Positions 9,892 to 18,954 of a DNA stretch of 51,414 nt are shown here, piece after piece. The position numbers and the translations under genes are program-made. The DNA comes from Candidatus Avidehalobacter gallistercoris (GTDB taxonomy: Bacteria; Bacillota; Dehalobacteriia; UBA4068; UBA4997). The stretch is taken from contig DVMH01000005.1 in assembly GCA_018715045.1 (NCBI GenBank), positions 1 through 51,414 of the forward strand, in the 5' to 3' direction. Position 1 is the first letter of the stretch. Each line of letters starts with the position of its first letter. The notes beneath the pieces were generated by a model. The model worked only from the letters and a program-made list of their open reading frames with translations, made no database searches and was not told where the DNA came from.

Positions 9892-11712
9892 TTGACACTT
9901 TTGCTTACTGTGAACGAAAAAAAATGGATGCTGCGCGGGTGCCGGGTTAGCGCAGAGGAGGTAACGGCAGCAGCCAAAAGGCTGGGCATTTCCATGTCAG
10001 CAGCGCGTCTTTTGGCGGTGCGTGGACTGGTTGAACATACGGAAGTTCAGGATTATTTCACATCTTCGCTGGAAGCGCTGCATGCGCCGGAGCTGCTGAA
10101 AGATATGGATAATGCCTGTCGGATATTGCTTGCCGCCGTGCAAAGCGGCGACGAAATTGCAGTGTTCGGCGATTATGATGCGGACGGTATCACCAGCACC
10201 AGCATCATGTCGCTGGTCTTGAAGCGTCTCTCCGCCTGCGCACGTTATTACATACCTAGCCGGAACAGCGAAGGTTATGGTCTGAACAACCAGGCGGTGC
10301 GGAAACTGGCGGCGGACGGCGTCAAAATTTTGCTGACATTAGATAACGGTATTGCCGCTTTTGATCAGGTTCGTCTGGCCAAGAAGCTGGGGCTTACCGT
10401 CATCATTGCCGACCATCACGAGGTGCCGTTTGATATTCTGGCCGAGGGTAGCGTCTATAAGGTGCCGCCTGCCGATGCGGTCATTAATCCCAAGCAACGA
10501 GACTGCCCGTACCCTTTCAAGTCGATCTGCGCCGGTATGCTGGCATATAAAATGGCTGAGCGCCTCTATCAGTTGGCTGGGCTTAATTTTGCTTCTGACC
10601 AGTTGGAATATCTGGTTTTCGCCGCTATCGCCACAGTCTGCGATATCATGGATTTGACAGACGAAAACCGCGAACTGGTAAAATATGCGCTGGCGCATAT
10701 GGCGGAAACGCCGAACTTGGGGCTGCGAGCGCTGCTTGAAGTCAACGGCTTGGAGCCAAGCCACCTGAACACATCGCACATAGGCTTTACGCTGGGGCCG
10801 TGCATCAACGCCAGCGGTAGACTGGAAAACGCAGCCCTGGCGGTGGAGCTTTTTCTCGCAGAGGATTATGAACACGCGCTGGAAATAGCGCGCCACCTGT
10901 GCGAGCTGAACGTCCGCCGCAAAAATCTCTCCAGCGAGGGAGTAACGAAGATACGCGCAGAAATTGAGGCTAAAGGTTACGCCGAAAGCAAGGTTATTGT
11001 GGTACATGAGCCGGAGTTGACCGAGAGCGTGGCCGGTATCGTGGCCGGGCGTATTAAGGAAATTTACAACCGCCCCACATTCGTGCTGGCCGGGGATAAG
11101 GATCAGGTTAAAGGTTCCGGCCGTTCGGTTGAGGGTTTTAATATGTTTAAAGCATTGGTGGAATGTGCTGATCTGCTGGATATGTTCGGGGGGCATTTTA
11201 TGGCCACTGGGCTGACGATCCAACGCGGCAGGATCGATGAACTGCGCCGCCGTCTCAACGAGAACTGCCATATGGAAACCGCCGATATGCTTCCTGTTAC
11301 CTACATTGATTTAGTGATGCCGGTGGAGAGAGCGCTGGCGTCTATGGGATTTGCGCAGTTTATTGCGGATATGGCGCCGTTTGGTCACGGCAATCCCGCG
11401 CCGCTGTTCGGCGACCGTGATTTGACCGTGCGCCGTATCCAACTGCTGGGTAAGGATAGGCAGATCATTCGCTTTTATTTTGCCAACCGGCAGGGGCAAG
11501 GTTTAGTGAGCGCCATTTCTTTCCGCTGTCTGGACGAGTTCCGCGAGCTGGTGCTGGGAGTGGGCGGCGAGGACATGTGGCAGCGGCTATTAAAAGGCCA
11601 GCCGACCAACCTCTCACTGGACATAGTCTACACGATCGAAATCAACGAATTTCAAGGTAGCAAAAGCGTGCAGCTGCAAATCAAAGACCTGCGCCTGCAC
11701 AAACGGCGCTGA
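9892..11712 (+). CDS. recJ: RecJ, single-stranded-DNA exonuclease
   Basis: RecJ degrades single-stranded DNA 5' to 3' in recombination and mismatch repair. The 606-residue protein is a DHH-family phosphoesterase: FGDYDADGIT (motif I) and ADHHE (DHH motif) bind metal, and the DHHA1 domain has KGSGRSVEGFNM and GGHFMATGLTI. The C-terminal OB-like domain is intact. The start is TTG at 9892 with a modest TAGGGG site; a shorter start near the internal ATG at 9925 cannot be excluded. Confidence 0.94.
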   Translation: MTLLLTVNEKKWMLRGCRVSAEEVTAAAKRLGISMSAARLLAVRGLVEHTEVQDYFTSSLEALHAPELLKDMDNACRILLAAVQSGDEIAVFGDYDADGITSTSIMSLVLKRLSACARYYIPSRNSEGYGLNNQAVRKLAADGVKILLTLDNGIAAFDQVRLAKKLGLTVIIADHHEVPFDILAEGSVYKVPPADAVINPKQRDCPYPFKSICAGMLAYKMAERLYQLAGLNFASDQLEYLVFAAIATVCDIMDLTDENRELVKYALAHMAETPNLGLRALLEVNGLEPSHLNTSHIGFTLGPCINASGRLENAALAVELFLAEDYEHALEIARHLCELNVRRKNLSSEGVTKIRAEIEAKGYAESKVIVVHEPELTESVAGIVAGRIKEIYNRPTFVLAGDKDQVKGSGRSVEGFNMFKALVECADLLDMFGGHFMATGLTIQRGRIDELRRRLNENCHMETADMLPVTYIDLVMPVERALASMGFAQFIADMAPFGHGNPAPLFGDRDLTVRRIQLLGKDRQIIRFYFANRQGQGLVSAISFRCLDEFRELVLGVGGEDMWQRLLKGQPTNLSLDIVYTIEINEFQGSKSVQLQIKDLRLHKRR

Positions 11713-11744
11713 CTTTTATAGTGATTTTAATATGGAGTTTTAAT

Positions 11745-13067
11745 ATGAAGTTTTATATCAAGACGTTCGGCTGCCAGATGAACGAGCACGATTCCGAAAT
11801 TATTGCCGGGGTGCTGCAGCAGGCGGGTTACCGGCCTTGTGATGAACTTGACGCAGCGGATATTATCGTCGTTAATACCTGCTGCATTCGAGAAAGCGCT
11901 GAAAATAAGATTTGGGGTTATATTGGCAACCTGAAAAATATCAAATATAAAAGGCCCGGCGTAATCATTGCCATGCTGGGCTGTATGACGCAGCAGACCA
12001 CTATCAGCGCAGCACTGAAGCGTTACGGCAGCCATATCGATATAGTGCTGGGCACCTATCAGCAGCATCGCCTGCCGGAATACATTACGCGGGCGATGAT
12101 CGGCAACGGGCAAATCGTTGATATTTCGGAGGATAACCGCGACTTTCCGGACGAGCTGCCCTGTGTGCGCACGAGTGGCGTCACCGCACAGGTTAATATA
12201 AGCTATGGCTGCAACAATTTCTGTTCCTACTGCATTGTGCCGTATGTGCGAGGCAGAGAGCGCAGCCGCAGTTTGAATGCCATTCTGTCTGAAATCCGCG
12301 AAGCAGCGGCGGCAGGCAGCAAAGAAATTATGCTGCTGGGACAAAATGTCAATTCCTATGGCAAGGATTTGGGCGAAGCAGGGCAAAATGATGCGCCGGA
12401 TTTTGCCACCGTTCTTAAGGCTGCCTGTGCCGTACCTGGTATCAAGCGAGTGCGCTATATGAGTTCTCACCCGCGTGATTTTTCGAACGCGCTGGTGGAT
12501 GAGATAAGTAAACTTCCGCAGGTGCGTTCCTATTACCACTTGCCGCTGCAATCGGGCTGTGATAAAACGCTTAAGGCGATGAACCGGGGCTATGATACTG
12601 CGCGCTATGCTGCGATAATTGACCATATTCGCGAGCAAACGCCCGAAGCAGCCGTCACCACCGATATTATCGTGGGTTTCCCTGGCGAGACGGAAGATGA
12701 TTTTCAAGCTACGCTGGATTTCATAGCGCGTTGCCGCTTTGACGCTGCCTATACGTTTTTATATTCGCCGCGCTCCGGCACTCCGGCGGCCAAAATGGCG
12801 GATCAGGTACCGCTACAGGTCAAAAAAGAGCGTTTACAGCGTTTGACCGCTCTGCAAAACCAAATCAGTCTGGAGAAAAATCAGACGTATATCGGCCAGA
12901 TAGTACATGTGCTGGTGGAGGGCCCAAGCAAGAACAACCCTGAATACCTCACCGGACGGACTGAAAGTAACAAAATCGTTATTCTGCGTGGCGGAATGGA
13001 ACTTGTCAATCAAATTGTGGCAGTGAAAATTACCGGGGCTAAAACATGGCACCTTGAGGCATTATAA
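11745..13067 (+). CDS. miaB: MiaB, tRNA methylthiotransferase
   Basis: MiaB is the radical-SAM enzyme that adds the methylthio group to i6A37 of tRNA. The domains run in family order: N-terminal domain with GCQMNEHDSE and TCCIRE cysteines for one 4Fe-4S cluster, radical-SAM core with CNNFCSYC, and a C-terminal TRAM domain (about 375-440). The start at 11745 has GGAG seven bases upstream; the frame is open back to 11721. Length is 440 residues, normal for MiaB. Confidence 0.96.
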   Translation: MKFYIKTFGCQMNEHDSEIIAGVLQQAGYRPCDELDAADIIVVNTCCIRESAENKIWGYIGNLKNIKYKRPGVIIAMLGCMTQQTTISAALKRYGSHIDIVLGTYQQHRLPEYITRAMIGNGQIVDISEDNRDFPDELPCVRTSGVTAQVNISYGCNNFCSYCIVPYVRGRERSRSLNAILSEIREAAAAGSKEIMLLGQNVNSYGKDLGEAGQNDAPDFATVLKAACAVPGIKRVRYMSSHPRDFSNALVDEISKLPQVRSYYHLPLQSGCDKTLKAMNRGYDTARYAAIIDHIREQTPEAAVTTDIIVGFPGETEDDFQATLDFIARCRFDAAYTFLYSPRSGTPAAKMADQVPLQVKKERLQRLTALQNQISLEKNQTYIGQIVHVLVEGPSKNNPEYLTGRTESNKIVILRGGMELVNQIVAVKITGAKTWHLEAL

Positions 13068-13154
13068 TATTAGTTGATTTTGCCGTAATTTACCGCTGTA
13101 AAGCTGCAATTTTGCGGCGTGTTTCAGCGTAATTTTTAAGCGGGAGGAATGGAC

Positions 13155-14030
13155 ATGATGCACACTGGGCCGCGCTTTGGCGCAGGCGGCAACAGCGACG
13201 GCTTCTACGCTGCGGGTAACAAAAGCTCACTTGCGGCCTGCGAGTATCTCTACGGTTTGGGGCTTAACGCCTATGAATACGAATGTACGCATGGCGTACG
13301 GATTAGCAATGCTTTCTGCACTTCGATGCGTAAAAACGCCGCGCTGTTTGATTGCAGTCTTTCGATCCACGCGCCGTATTATATCAATCTGGCAAGCCTT
13401 GAGAACACTATTCGGGAAAAATCGGTACAGCACCTGCTGAAAGCGCTACGAGCCGCTGATCAAATGGGCGCTGCCAGCGTCGTTTTTCATCCAGGCGCCA
13501 TCGGCGAGCAGACCAGAGAACAGGCGACAGAGCGGGCGGCAGAACTTCTGGAAGAAATTGTGCGCCTGGCTGATAAAGAGGGGCTGCTGCAATTTACCAC
13601 GCTTCGGCCGGAGACAATGGGCAAGTCCGGTCAGCTTGGCACTTTGGGCGAGGTGCTGCGGCTTTGCGAAGTGGCGGAAAGCGTGCGTCCTACGGTGGAC
13701 TTTGCCCATATTCATGCCTTAACCGGCGGCGGTATTCAGGAGCGATGTGATTATGAACGGTTGCTTGGCAAAATTGATCGCAGGTTGGGTGAGCAGGCTT
13801 TGGACAGGCTGCATATTCACTTTTCGCCAATCGAATACACTAATGCGGGCGAAAAGCGCCACCGCAACTTATCTGATAAGGAATTTGGTCCTGATTTTGA
13901 ACCATTGGCCGCTATTTTGGCGGAGCAGGGCTGGCATTCCACTATTATCTGCGAGAGCGCCGGCGAACAGGATCTGGACGCGGCGGTATATGCAAAAATG
14001 TATCAAATAGCTTGCTGTGATAAAAGTTAA
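13155..14030 (+). CDS. Endonuclease IV-like TIM-barrel protein
   Basis: The protein belongs to the AP-endonuclease-2/endonuclease IV family, which cleaves abasic DNA with three zinc ions. The 291-residue sequence places likely metal ligands in order: HAPY, VVFHPG, RPETMGKSGQLGT, VDFAHIHA, HIHFSP and IICES. The region that normally carries Asp-x-His before the last ligands reads KRHRN here, so one ligand looks changed. The start at 13155 is seven bases after GGGAGG; the ATG at 13149 is too close. A sugar-isomerase-like role is possible but less likely given the conserved repair-enzyme motifs. Confidence 0.75.
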   Translation: MMHTGPRFGAGGNSDGFYAAGNKSSLAACEYLYGLGLNAYEYECTHGVRISNAFCTSMRKNAALFDCSLSIHAPYYINLASLENTIREKSVQHLLKALRAADQMGAASVVFHPGAIGEQTREQATERAAELLEEIVRLADKEGLLQFTTLRPETMGKSGQLGTLGEVLRLCEVAESVRPTVDFAHIHALTGGGIQERCDYERLLGKIDRRLGEQALDRLHIHFSPIEYTNAGEKRHRNLSDKEFGPDFEPLAAILAEQGWHSTIICESAGEQDLDAAVYAKMYQIACCDKS

Positions 14031-14043
14031 TCGCAATTAGCTA

Positions 14044-14072
14044 TTTACAGTTGGGATTTAATACGATATAAT
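14044..14072 (+). promoter_or_regulatory. Promoter of the sdhCAB operon
   Basis: TTTACA (14044-14049), a 17-base spacer and TATAAT (14067-14072) match a housekeeping sigma promoter. The sdhC start is about 50 bases downstream. Confidence 0.75.
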
Positions 14073-14121
14073 ATAATTGTTTGTTATTATGAGGTTTTTT
14101 GTAGAGAAAGGGGATAATACG

Positions 14122-14730
14122 TTGTCAAAATTCAGCTTTTTTATCCGAAGATTCCATTCCTTAATCGCGCTGATACCAATCGGACTGTTCATGTGCTTTC
14201 ATTTTCTGCTGAACAGCGCCGCTTTCCTCGGCAGCGACGCGTACCTTACGATGGTACATTTTATGAAGGGGTTTCCGTTTGTACAGGTGTTGGAGCTGGT
14301 GCTGATCGCCATCCCTATCATTTTCCACGGCATTTACGGTATTTACATAGTATATCTGGCCAAAAATAATGTGCTGCAATACAAATATTACCGTAATCTG
14401 GCGTTCTATCTGCAAAGAATAACTTCTTTGATCGTGCTGGCGTTCATCATCTGGCACGTCTACACACTGCGCTTTGCTCCGGTTTCCGCCGAAGGAACCT
14501 ATGCTGCGCTGCTTTCCATGCTGCAAAATCCGCTGACATTTGTGCTTTATGTTATCGGCGTGGTAGCTTCTGTTTACCACTTCACAAACGGTCTGTTCAC
14601 GTTCTGCATCACCTGGGGTATCTGCGTGGGCGACCGTGCGCAGAAGATTTTTGCTATCTGCACCATACTGCTGTTTGTGGTTATGTCGCTGTGGGCAGTG
14701 GGTATTCTGCTGTCTCTGGCCGTGGCCTGA
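14122..14730 (+). CDS. sdhC: Succinate dehydrogenase/fumarate reductase cytochrome b subunit
   Basis: This is the single membrane anchor (type B, di-haem) that passes electrons between the SdhAB dimer and menaquinone. Five hydrophobic helices are visible, with histidines in RRFHSL, MCFHFLL, IIFHGIYG, IIWHVY and VYHFTNGL as candidate haem ligands. The start TTG at 14122 follows AAAGGGG and gives 202 residues, the size of the Bacillus subtilis subunit. An upstream ATG at 14077 would overlap the promoter region and is rejected. It heads sdhC-sdhA-sdhB. Confidence 0.93.
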   Translation: MSKFSFFIRRFHSLIALIPIGLFMCFHFLLNSAAFLGSDAYLTMVHFMKGFPFVQVLELVLIAIPIIFHGIYGIYIVYLAKNNVLQYKYYRNLAFYLQRITSLIVLAFIIWHVYTLRFAPVSAEGTYAALLSMLQNPLTFVLYVIGVVASVYHFTNGLFTFCITWGICVGDRAQKIFAICTILLFVVMSLWAVGILLSLAVA

Positions 14731-14753
14731 TTTAATAAGGGGGTAGCTGTATA

Positions 14754-16487
14754 ATGGAGAAAACCAAAGTGGTAGTAGTGGGCGGCGGCCTGGCCGGCCT
14801 GATGTCTACCTTAAAGATAACTGAAAAGCAAATTCCCGTCGATTTGATTTCGCTGGTGCCAGTTAAACGTTCGCACTCTGTATGCGCGCAGGGTGGCGTT
14901 AATGCAGCTCTGGACACCAAAGGCCAGCATGACAGCGTCGATCAACATTTTTACGATACCATTTACGGCGGCGATTTTCTGGCCAACCAAACGCCTGTTA
15001 AGGGCATGGTGGAAAATGCGCCTGGCCTTATCTATGCGATGGATCGCATGGGTGTAATGTTCACTCGCACCAGCGAGGGTCTGCTGGATCTGCGCCGTTT
15101 CGGTGGCGTTAAAAACAACCGCACAGCTTTCGCCGGAGCCACCACCGGCCAGCAGTTGCTTTACACGCTTGACGAACAGGTGCGTCGCCAGGAAGTTCTC
15201 GGTATGGTTAACAAATACGAAAACTGGGAAATGATCGACTTGCTGATTGACGATAATGGTGTCTGCAAAGGCGTTGTAGCGCAGAATCTGGCGACTATGG
15301 AAATTAAAGATTTTGTGGCCGACGCAGTGGTCATTGCCACCGGAGGCGCTGGTATGATCTATGGGCGCTCCACTAATTCTATCATCAATACCGGTGCGGC
15401 GGCCGCTATTCTTTATAAGCACGGCGTGCCTTATGCCAATGGCGAGTTTGTGCAGATCCACCCAACGGCCATGCCGGGTGACGATAAATTGCGCCTGATG
15501 TCAGAATCAGCGCGCGGCGACGGAGCGCGTGTCTGGACATATAAGGACGGTAAGCCGTGGTATTTTCTGGAGGAAAAATACCCGGCCTACGGCAATCTGG
15601 TGCCGCGTGACATTGCGGCGCGTGAGATTTACGACGTTTGCGTGAACATGGGGCTTGGTGTGGACGGCAAAAACATGGTTTATCTTGATTTGAGCCACTT
15701 GCCTGCCGATTATCTTGACAAACGCCTGAAAGGTATCATGGATATTTACCAGACATTCTACGGCGATGATCCCCGAAAAGTGCCAATGAAGATTTTCCCC
15801 GCCGTGCATTATTTCATGGGCGGTATTCACGTTGACTGGGAGCATCAAACTAATATCCCTGGTCTGTTTGCTGCAGGCGAGTGTGATTACATGTATCATG
15901 GCGCCAACCGCCTGGGTGCGAACTCGCTGCTTTCCGCCATGTACAGCGGCACGGTGGCCGGCCCTGCTGTGGTAAAATATGTCAGCGGTCTTAAGGCTAC
16001 TGCCGCCGAAACTATTGGTAATATTGCCGAGCTGACAGTAAAGAAGCAGCAGGCCGAGCATGAAAAACTGACCAAAATGACGGGTAGGGAGAACCCCTAT
16101 AAGCTGCATGACGAGATGAGCGATATCATGTATCGTAACGCCACGATTGTTCGTATCAACAAAAACCTGGAAGAAACCGATGTGAAATTACAGGAGTTCC
16201 AGGAACGCTGGAACGATATCAACATCACCGATTTTGGCGGCTATTCCAACCAGACGGTGATGTATGTGCGGGAGCTGCGCGGTATGATGGATTTGGCGCG
16301 TGTTATCGTAGGCGGTGCGTTGCGCCGCAACGAGAGCCGCGGTTCGCATTATAAGCCGGAATTCCCCAAACGTGATGATGAAAACTTTCTGAAGACAACC
16401 CTGGCTACTTATAAAAACGGCAACCCGGAATTTAGTTGGGAAGACGTTGACATTCAATGGATAAAACCGGTGGAAAGAAAATATTGA
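14754..16487 (+). CDS. sdhA: Succinate dehydrogenase/fumarate reductase flavoprotein
   Basis: This is the catalytic FAD subunit interconverting succinate and fumarate. The 577-residue protein starts with the Rossmann motif VVVVGGGLAGL. It has HSVCAQGG (covalent FAD histidine region), QIHPTAMPG, SARGDGARVW and the active-site segment HYFMGGIHVDWE, and the FAD-binding GANRLGANSLLSAMYSG. The direction in the cell cannot be read from sequence; with a two-haem anchor either succinate oxidation or fumarate respiration is possible. AAGGGGG precedes the ATG. Confidence 0.96.
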   Translation: MEKTKVVVVGGGLAGLMSTLKITEKQIPVDLISLVPVKRSHSVCAQGGVNAALDTKGQHDSVDQHFYDTIYGGDFLANQTPVKGMVENAPGLIYAMDRMGVMFTRTSEGLLDLRRFGGVKNNRTAFAGATTGQQLLYTLDEQVRRQEVLGMVNKYENWEMIDLLIDDNGVCKGVVAQNLATMEIKDFVADAVVIATGGAGMIYGRSTNSIINTGAAAAILYKHGVPYANGEFVQIHPTAMPGDDKLRLMSESARGDGARVWTYKDGKPWYFLEEKYPAYGNLVPRDIAAREIYDVCVNMGLGVDGKNMVYLDLSHLPADYLDKRLKGIMDIYQTFYGDDPRKVPMKIFPAVHYFMGGIHVDWEHQTNIPGLFAAGECDYMYHGANRLGANSLLSAMYSGTVAGPAVVKYVSGLKATAAETIGNIAELTVKKQQAEHEKLTKMTGRENPYKLHDEMSDIMYRNATIVRINKNLEETDVKLQEFQERWNDINITDFGGYSNQTVMYVRELRGMMDLARVIVGGALRRNESRGSHYKPEFPKRDDENFLKTTLATYKNGNPEFSWEDVDIQWIKPVERKY

Positions 16488-16500
16488 GGAGGGGAAAGAC

Positions 16501-17277
16501 ATGGTTGATTTGAAAGACGTTAAATATATCAAGTTGAAAATCAAACGCCGCGACGACCCCAACTCGCCGTCTTACTGGCAGGATTTTCAAATCCCATATC
16601 GACCGAACATGAACATCGTTTCGGTACTGATGGAGATTCGCAAAAACCCGGTGACCGCTGATGGCCAGACGGTGAACCCAGTGGTTTGGGAGTGTAACTG
16701 TCTGGAAGAAGTTTGCGGCGCCTGCTCAATGTTAATCAACGGTGTGCCGCGTCAGGCCTGTGCCGCTCTGACCGATAAGCTGATTGAAAAATATGGCGAC
16801 CGGCCGATACAACTGGAGCCGCTGACTAAATTTCCCGTTATCCGCGATCTGATGGTGGATCGTTCCAAGATGTTTGAAAATTTGAAGCGCGTCCATGCAT
16901 GGGTGAAAGTAGACGGCTCTTGGGCGATTGGCAGAGGTCCGCGCCTTTCCGAAAAAGACCAGCGTATTGCATATGAGATAGCTCACTGCATGACTTGCGG
17001 CTGCTGTCTGGAGGCTTGCCCGAACTATAACCAGAAGTCCGATTTCGTCGGCCCCAACGCCATCGCGCAGGTGCGCATGTTTAACCTGCATGCTATCGGT
17101 CGTATGCAGGCGGACGAACGGCTGGAAGCGCTGACCGCCAAGGGCGGTATTCAGGATTGCGGCAACTCGCAGAACTGTAAGCGCGTTTGCCCCAAACATA
17201 TCAATCTGACGGCGCACATCGCGGCAATGAACCGCCAGGCTAATGCCTACGCAATCAAAAATTTTCTCGACAAATAA
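16501..17277 (+). CDS. sdhB: Succinate dehydrogenase/fumarate reductase iron-sulfur subunit
   Basis: This subunit wires the flavin to the haems. The 258-residue protein has the 2Fe-2S ligands in CNCLEEVCGACSM and the next Cys in RQACAAL, then a 4Fe-4S motif CMTCGCCLEACP and a 3Fe-4S-type motif CGNSQNCKRVCP. It starts 13 bases after sdhA with GAGGAGGGG and ends the operon at a clear terminator. Confidence 0.96.
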   Translation: MVDLKDVKYIKLKIKRRDDPNSPSYWQDFQIPYRPNMNIVSVLMEIRKNPVTADGQTVNPVVWECNCLEEVCGACSMLINGVPRQACAALTDKLIEKYGDRPIQLEPLTKFPVIRDLMVDRSKMFENLKRVHAWVKVDGSWAIGRGPRLSEKDQRIAYEIAHCMTCGCCLEACPNYNQKSDFVGPNAIAQVRMFNLHAIGRMQADERLEALTAKGGIQDCGNSQNCKRVCPKHINLTAHIAAMNRQANAYAIKNFLDK

Positions 17278-17290
17278 TCGAATCAAAACC

Positions 17291-17322
17291 ATACCCGGAG
17301 CTAATGCTCTGGGTATTTTTTT
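17291..17322 (+). terminator. Terminator of the sdhCAB operon
   Basis: ATACCCGGAG and CTCTGGGTAT form a 10-bp stem (one G-U) around a 5-nt loop, followed by a T-run. Confidence 0.9.
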
Positions 17323-17341
17323 GCTTTTTTGCACAAAGCTA

Positions 17342-17370
17342 TTGACAGAACCGTTAATATCGTATATAGT
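17342..17370 (+). promoter_or_regulatory. Promoter of the GntR-family gene, with likely operator
   Basis: TTGACA (17342-17347), 17 bases, TATAGT (17365-17370). The -10 overlaps ATAGTGTATA (17366-17375), a 10-mer that recurs at 17791-17800 before the next gene, so it is a candidate binding site for the regulator encoded here. Confidence 0.7.
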
Positions 17371-17410
17371 GTATATATGCAATATGTACAGATTGTTTTC
17401 TTGAGGTGTC

Positions 17411-17788
17411 ATGTTGGATATTATAATTTCTAACGCGGTTGATCAGCCAATTTACGAGCAGATTTTCAACCAGATGAAGCAACAGATCATTGGCGGCAAG
17501 CTCTCCGAGGGTGATATACTGCCTTCTATCCGGACGCTGGCCAAGGATTTGAAAATCAGCGTTATCACCACCAAGCGAGCCTACGACGAGCTGGAAAAAG
17601 AGGGCTTTATCTACACCGTAGCTGGCAAGGGATGCTTTGTGGCGGAGAAAAATCTTGAGCTGGTGCGGGAGGGCAACCTTAGTGAATTAGAAGATCTGCT
17701 GCGCCGGGTGGATGCGCTGGCAGTTGGCTTAAATATCAGCGACAGTGAGCTGATGGAAATGCTGCATCTGCTGCGCAGTGAAAACTAA
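17411..17788 (+). CDS. GntR-family regulator, YtrA subfamily
   Basis: This is a 125-residue transcription regulator. The N-terminal winged helix (about 10-78) shows the GntR pattern: QPIYEQIFNQMKQQI, LPSIRTLAKDLKIS, the recognition helix with TTKRAYDELEKEG and the wing VAGKGCFV. The C-terminal 45 residues are only a short helical dimer arm, which defines the YtrA subfamily. Such regulators usually repress an adjacent ABC exporter operon, and one lies downstream (18955-20456). Confidence 0.92.
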   Translation: MLDIIISNAVDQPIYEQIFNQMKQQIIGGKLSEGDILPSIRTLAKDLKISVITTKRAYDELEKEGFIYTVAGKGCFVAEKNLELVREGNLSELEDLLRRVDALAVGLNISDSELMEMLHLLRSEN

Positions 17789-17808
17789 ACATAGTGTATA
17801 GTTTAATT

Positions 17809-17837
17809 TTGACAATTTTGGTTCACAATGTTATGTG
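17809..17837 (+). promoter_or_regulatory. Promoter before the glycosyltransferase-ABC genes
   Basis: TTGACA (17809-17814), 17 bases, TATGTG (17832-17837). It is preceded at 17791-17800 by ATAGTGTATA, the same 10-mer found over the regulator's own -10 box. Confidence 0.5.
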
Positions 17838-17853
17838 ACAGGAGTTGTATGCG

Positions 17854-18927
17854 ATGTATAAAACTAAATATGTGGCTTTGATACCGGCCTACGAGCCGGG
17901 CGAAAGCCTGCTGGAACTACTGCCCAAACTCAGGGCGGCTGGTTTTGAATGTGTTGTGGTGGACGACGGCAGCGGCTCCGCTTACCGAGATATTTTTGAC
18001 CGGGCGCGGGAATATGCAACGGTTCTATCATACGAACCGAATCTCGGCAAAGGACACGCCTTAAAGTATGGTCTGGCTTATATTGCAGCTAACTTCCAAG
18101 ATGAATTTGTGATAGCCACCTTGGATAGCGACGGTCAGCATCGGGCGCTGGACGCATTACACTGTTGCCGCAGGGTTGAGGAAAATCCGGAAGCCTTAGT
18201 GCTGGGCAGCCGGGTACAAAGTGCGGCCTCACCGCTACGGAGCCGCTTCGGCAATTATATGACGCAAAAACTGTTCTGGACAACCACTGGGCGCGCCGTG
18301 CGGGATACTCAGACAGGGCTTCGCGCTTTTTCCTCCCGTCTGTTGCCGTGGCTTTTGGACATTGCCGGCGAGCGTTATGAATATGAAATGAATGTACTGC
18401 TGGCTGCTGCCCGCGCCAAAATGCCGCTTATCGAGGTTGACATTGCCACCATTTATATCAACGGCAATGCCGGCTCGCACTTTGCAGTGATTAGGGATTC
18501 CTGGCGCGTCTATAAGGAATTGCTGAAATTCTCCAGCGTGTCGCTGGCAAGTTTTTGTCTTGATTACACGTTGTATGCTCTGTTCACTTGGCTGGGCGAG
18601 ATGTGGCATTTGGCATTGGCGCTGGCTGCCGCTAATATTATGGCGCGATTCTTAAGCTGCACTTTTAATTTTGTGATGAATCGTGTTTTTGTCTTCCATG
18701 ATAAAGGCAGTTTTTGGCGGGCGGCAGGGCAATATTATCTGTTGGCCGGGATCATTTTGGCAGGCAATACGCTGCTGTTAAGTTTGTTGGTAGATGTGCT
18801 TTTGATGAACCATTATCTGGCCAAGTTGCTGACGGAAATTTCATTCTTCACTACCAGTTGGCTGGTGCAGAAAAAGATAATTTTCACTAAACCACAGACG
18901 GCTGAATACGAGACAAAGCTGGTTTAG
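17854..18927 (+). CDS. Family 2 glycosyltransferase fused to a GtrA-like membrane domain
   Basis: The first ~230 residues are a GT-A glycosyltransferase of the dolichol-phosphate-mannose-synthase type: ALIPAYEPG, VVVDDGSGS, NLGKGHALKYG, the metal motif LDSDGQH and the DTQTGLRAF segment. The last ~120 residues form four membrane helices of the GtrA family, seen in flippases and sugar-decorating systems of wall polymers. It therefore probably makes or moves a lipid-linked sugar. The ATG at 17854 is nine bases after GGAG; the TTG at 17845 is the alternative. It lies between the regulator and the ABC genes. Confidence 0.88.
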   Translation: MYKTKYVALIPAYEPGESLLELLPKLRAAGFECVVVDDGSGSAYRDIFDRAREYATVLSYEPNLGKGHALKYGLAYIAANFQDEFVIATLDSDGQHRALDALHCCRRVEENPEALVLGSRVQSAASPLRSRFGNYMTQKLFWTTTGRAVRDTQTGLRAFSSRLLPWLLDIAGERYEYEMNVLLAAARAKMPLIEVDIATIYINGNAGSHFAVIRDSWRVYKELLKFSSVSLASFCLDYTLYALFTWLGEMWHLALALAAANIMARFLSCTFNFVMNRVFVFHDKGSFWRAAGQYYLLAGIILAGNTLLLSLLVDVLLMNHYLAKLLTEISFFTTSWLVQKKIIFTKPQTAEYETKLV

Positions 18928-18954
18928 GATAACATTTGCAGAGGGGATAGCATA

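Noticed and set aside
10339-11271. 310-codon minus-strand ORF opposite recJ
   Set aside because: Shadow of recJ; no start signal and no family resemblance.
11727-12707. 326-codon minus-strand ORF opposite miaB
   Set aside because: Shadow of miaB in the antisense frame.
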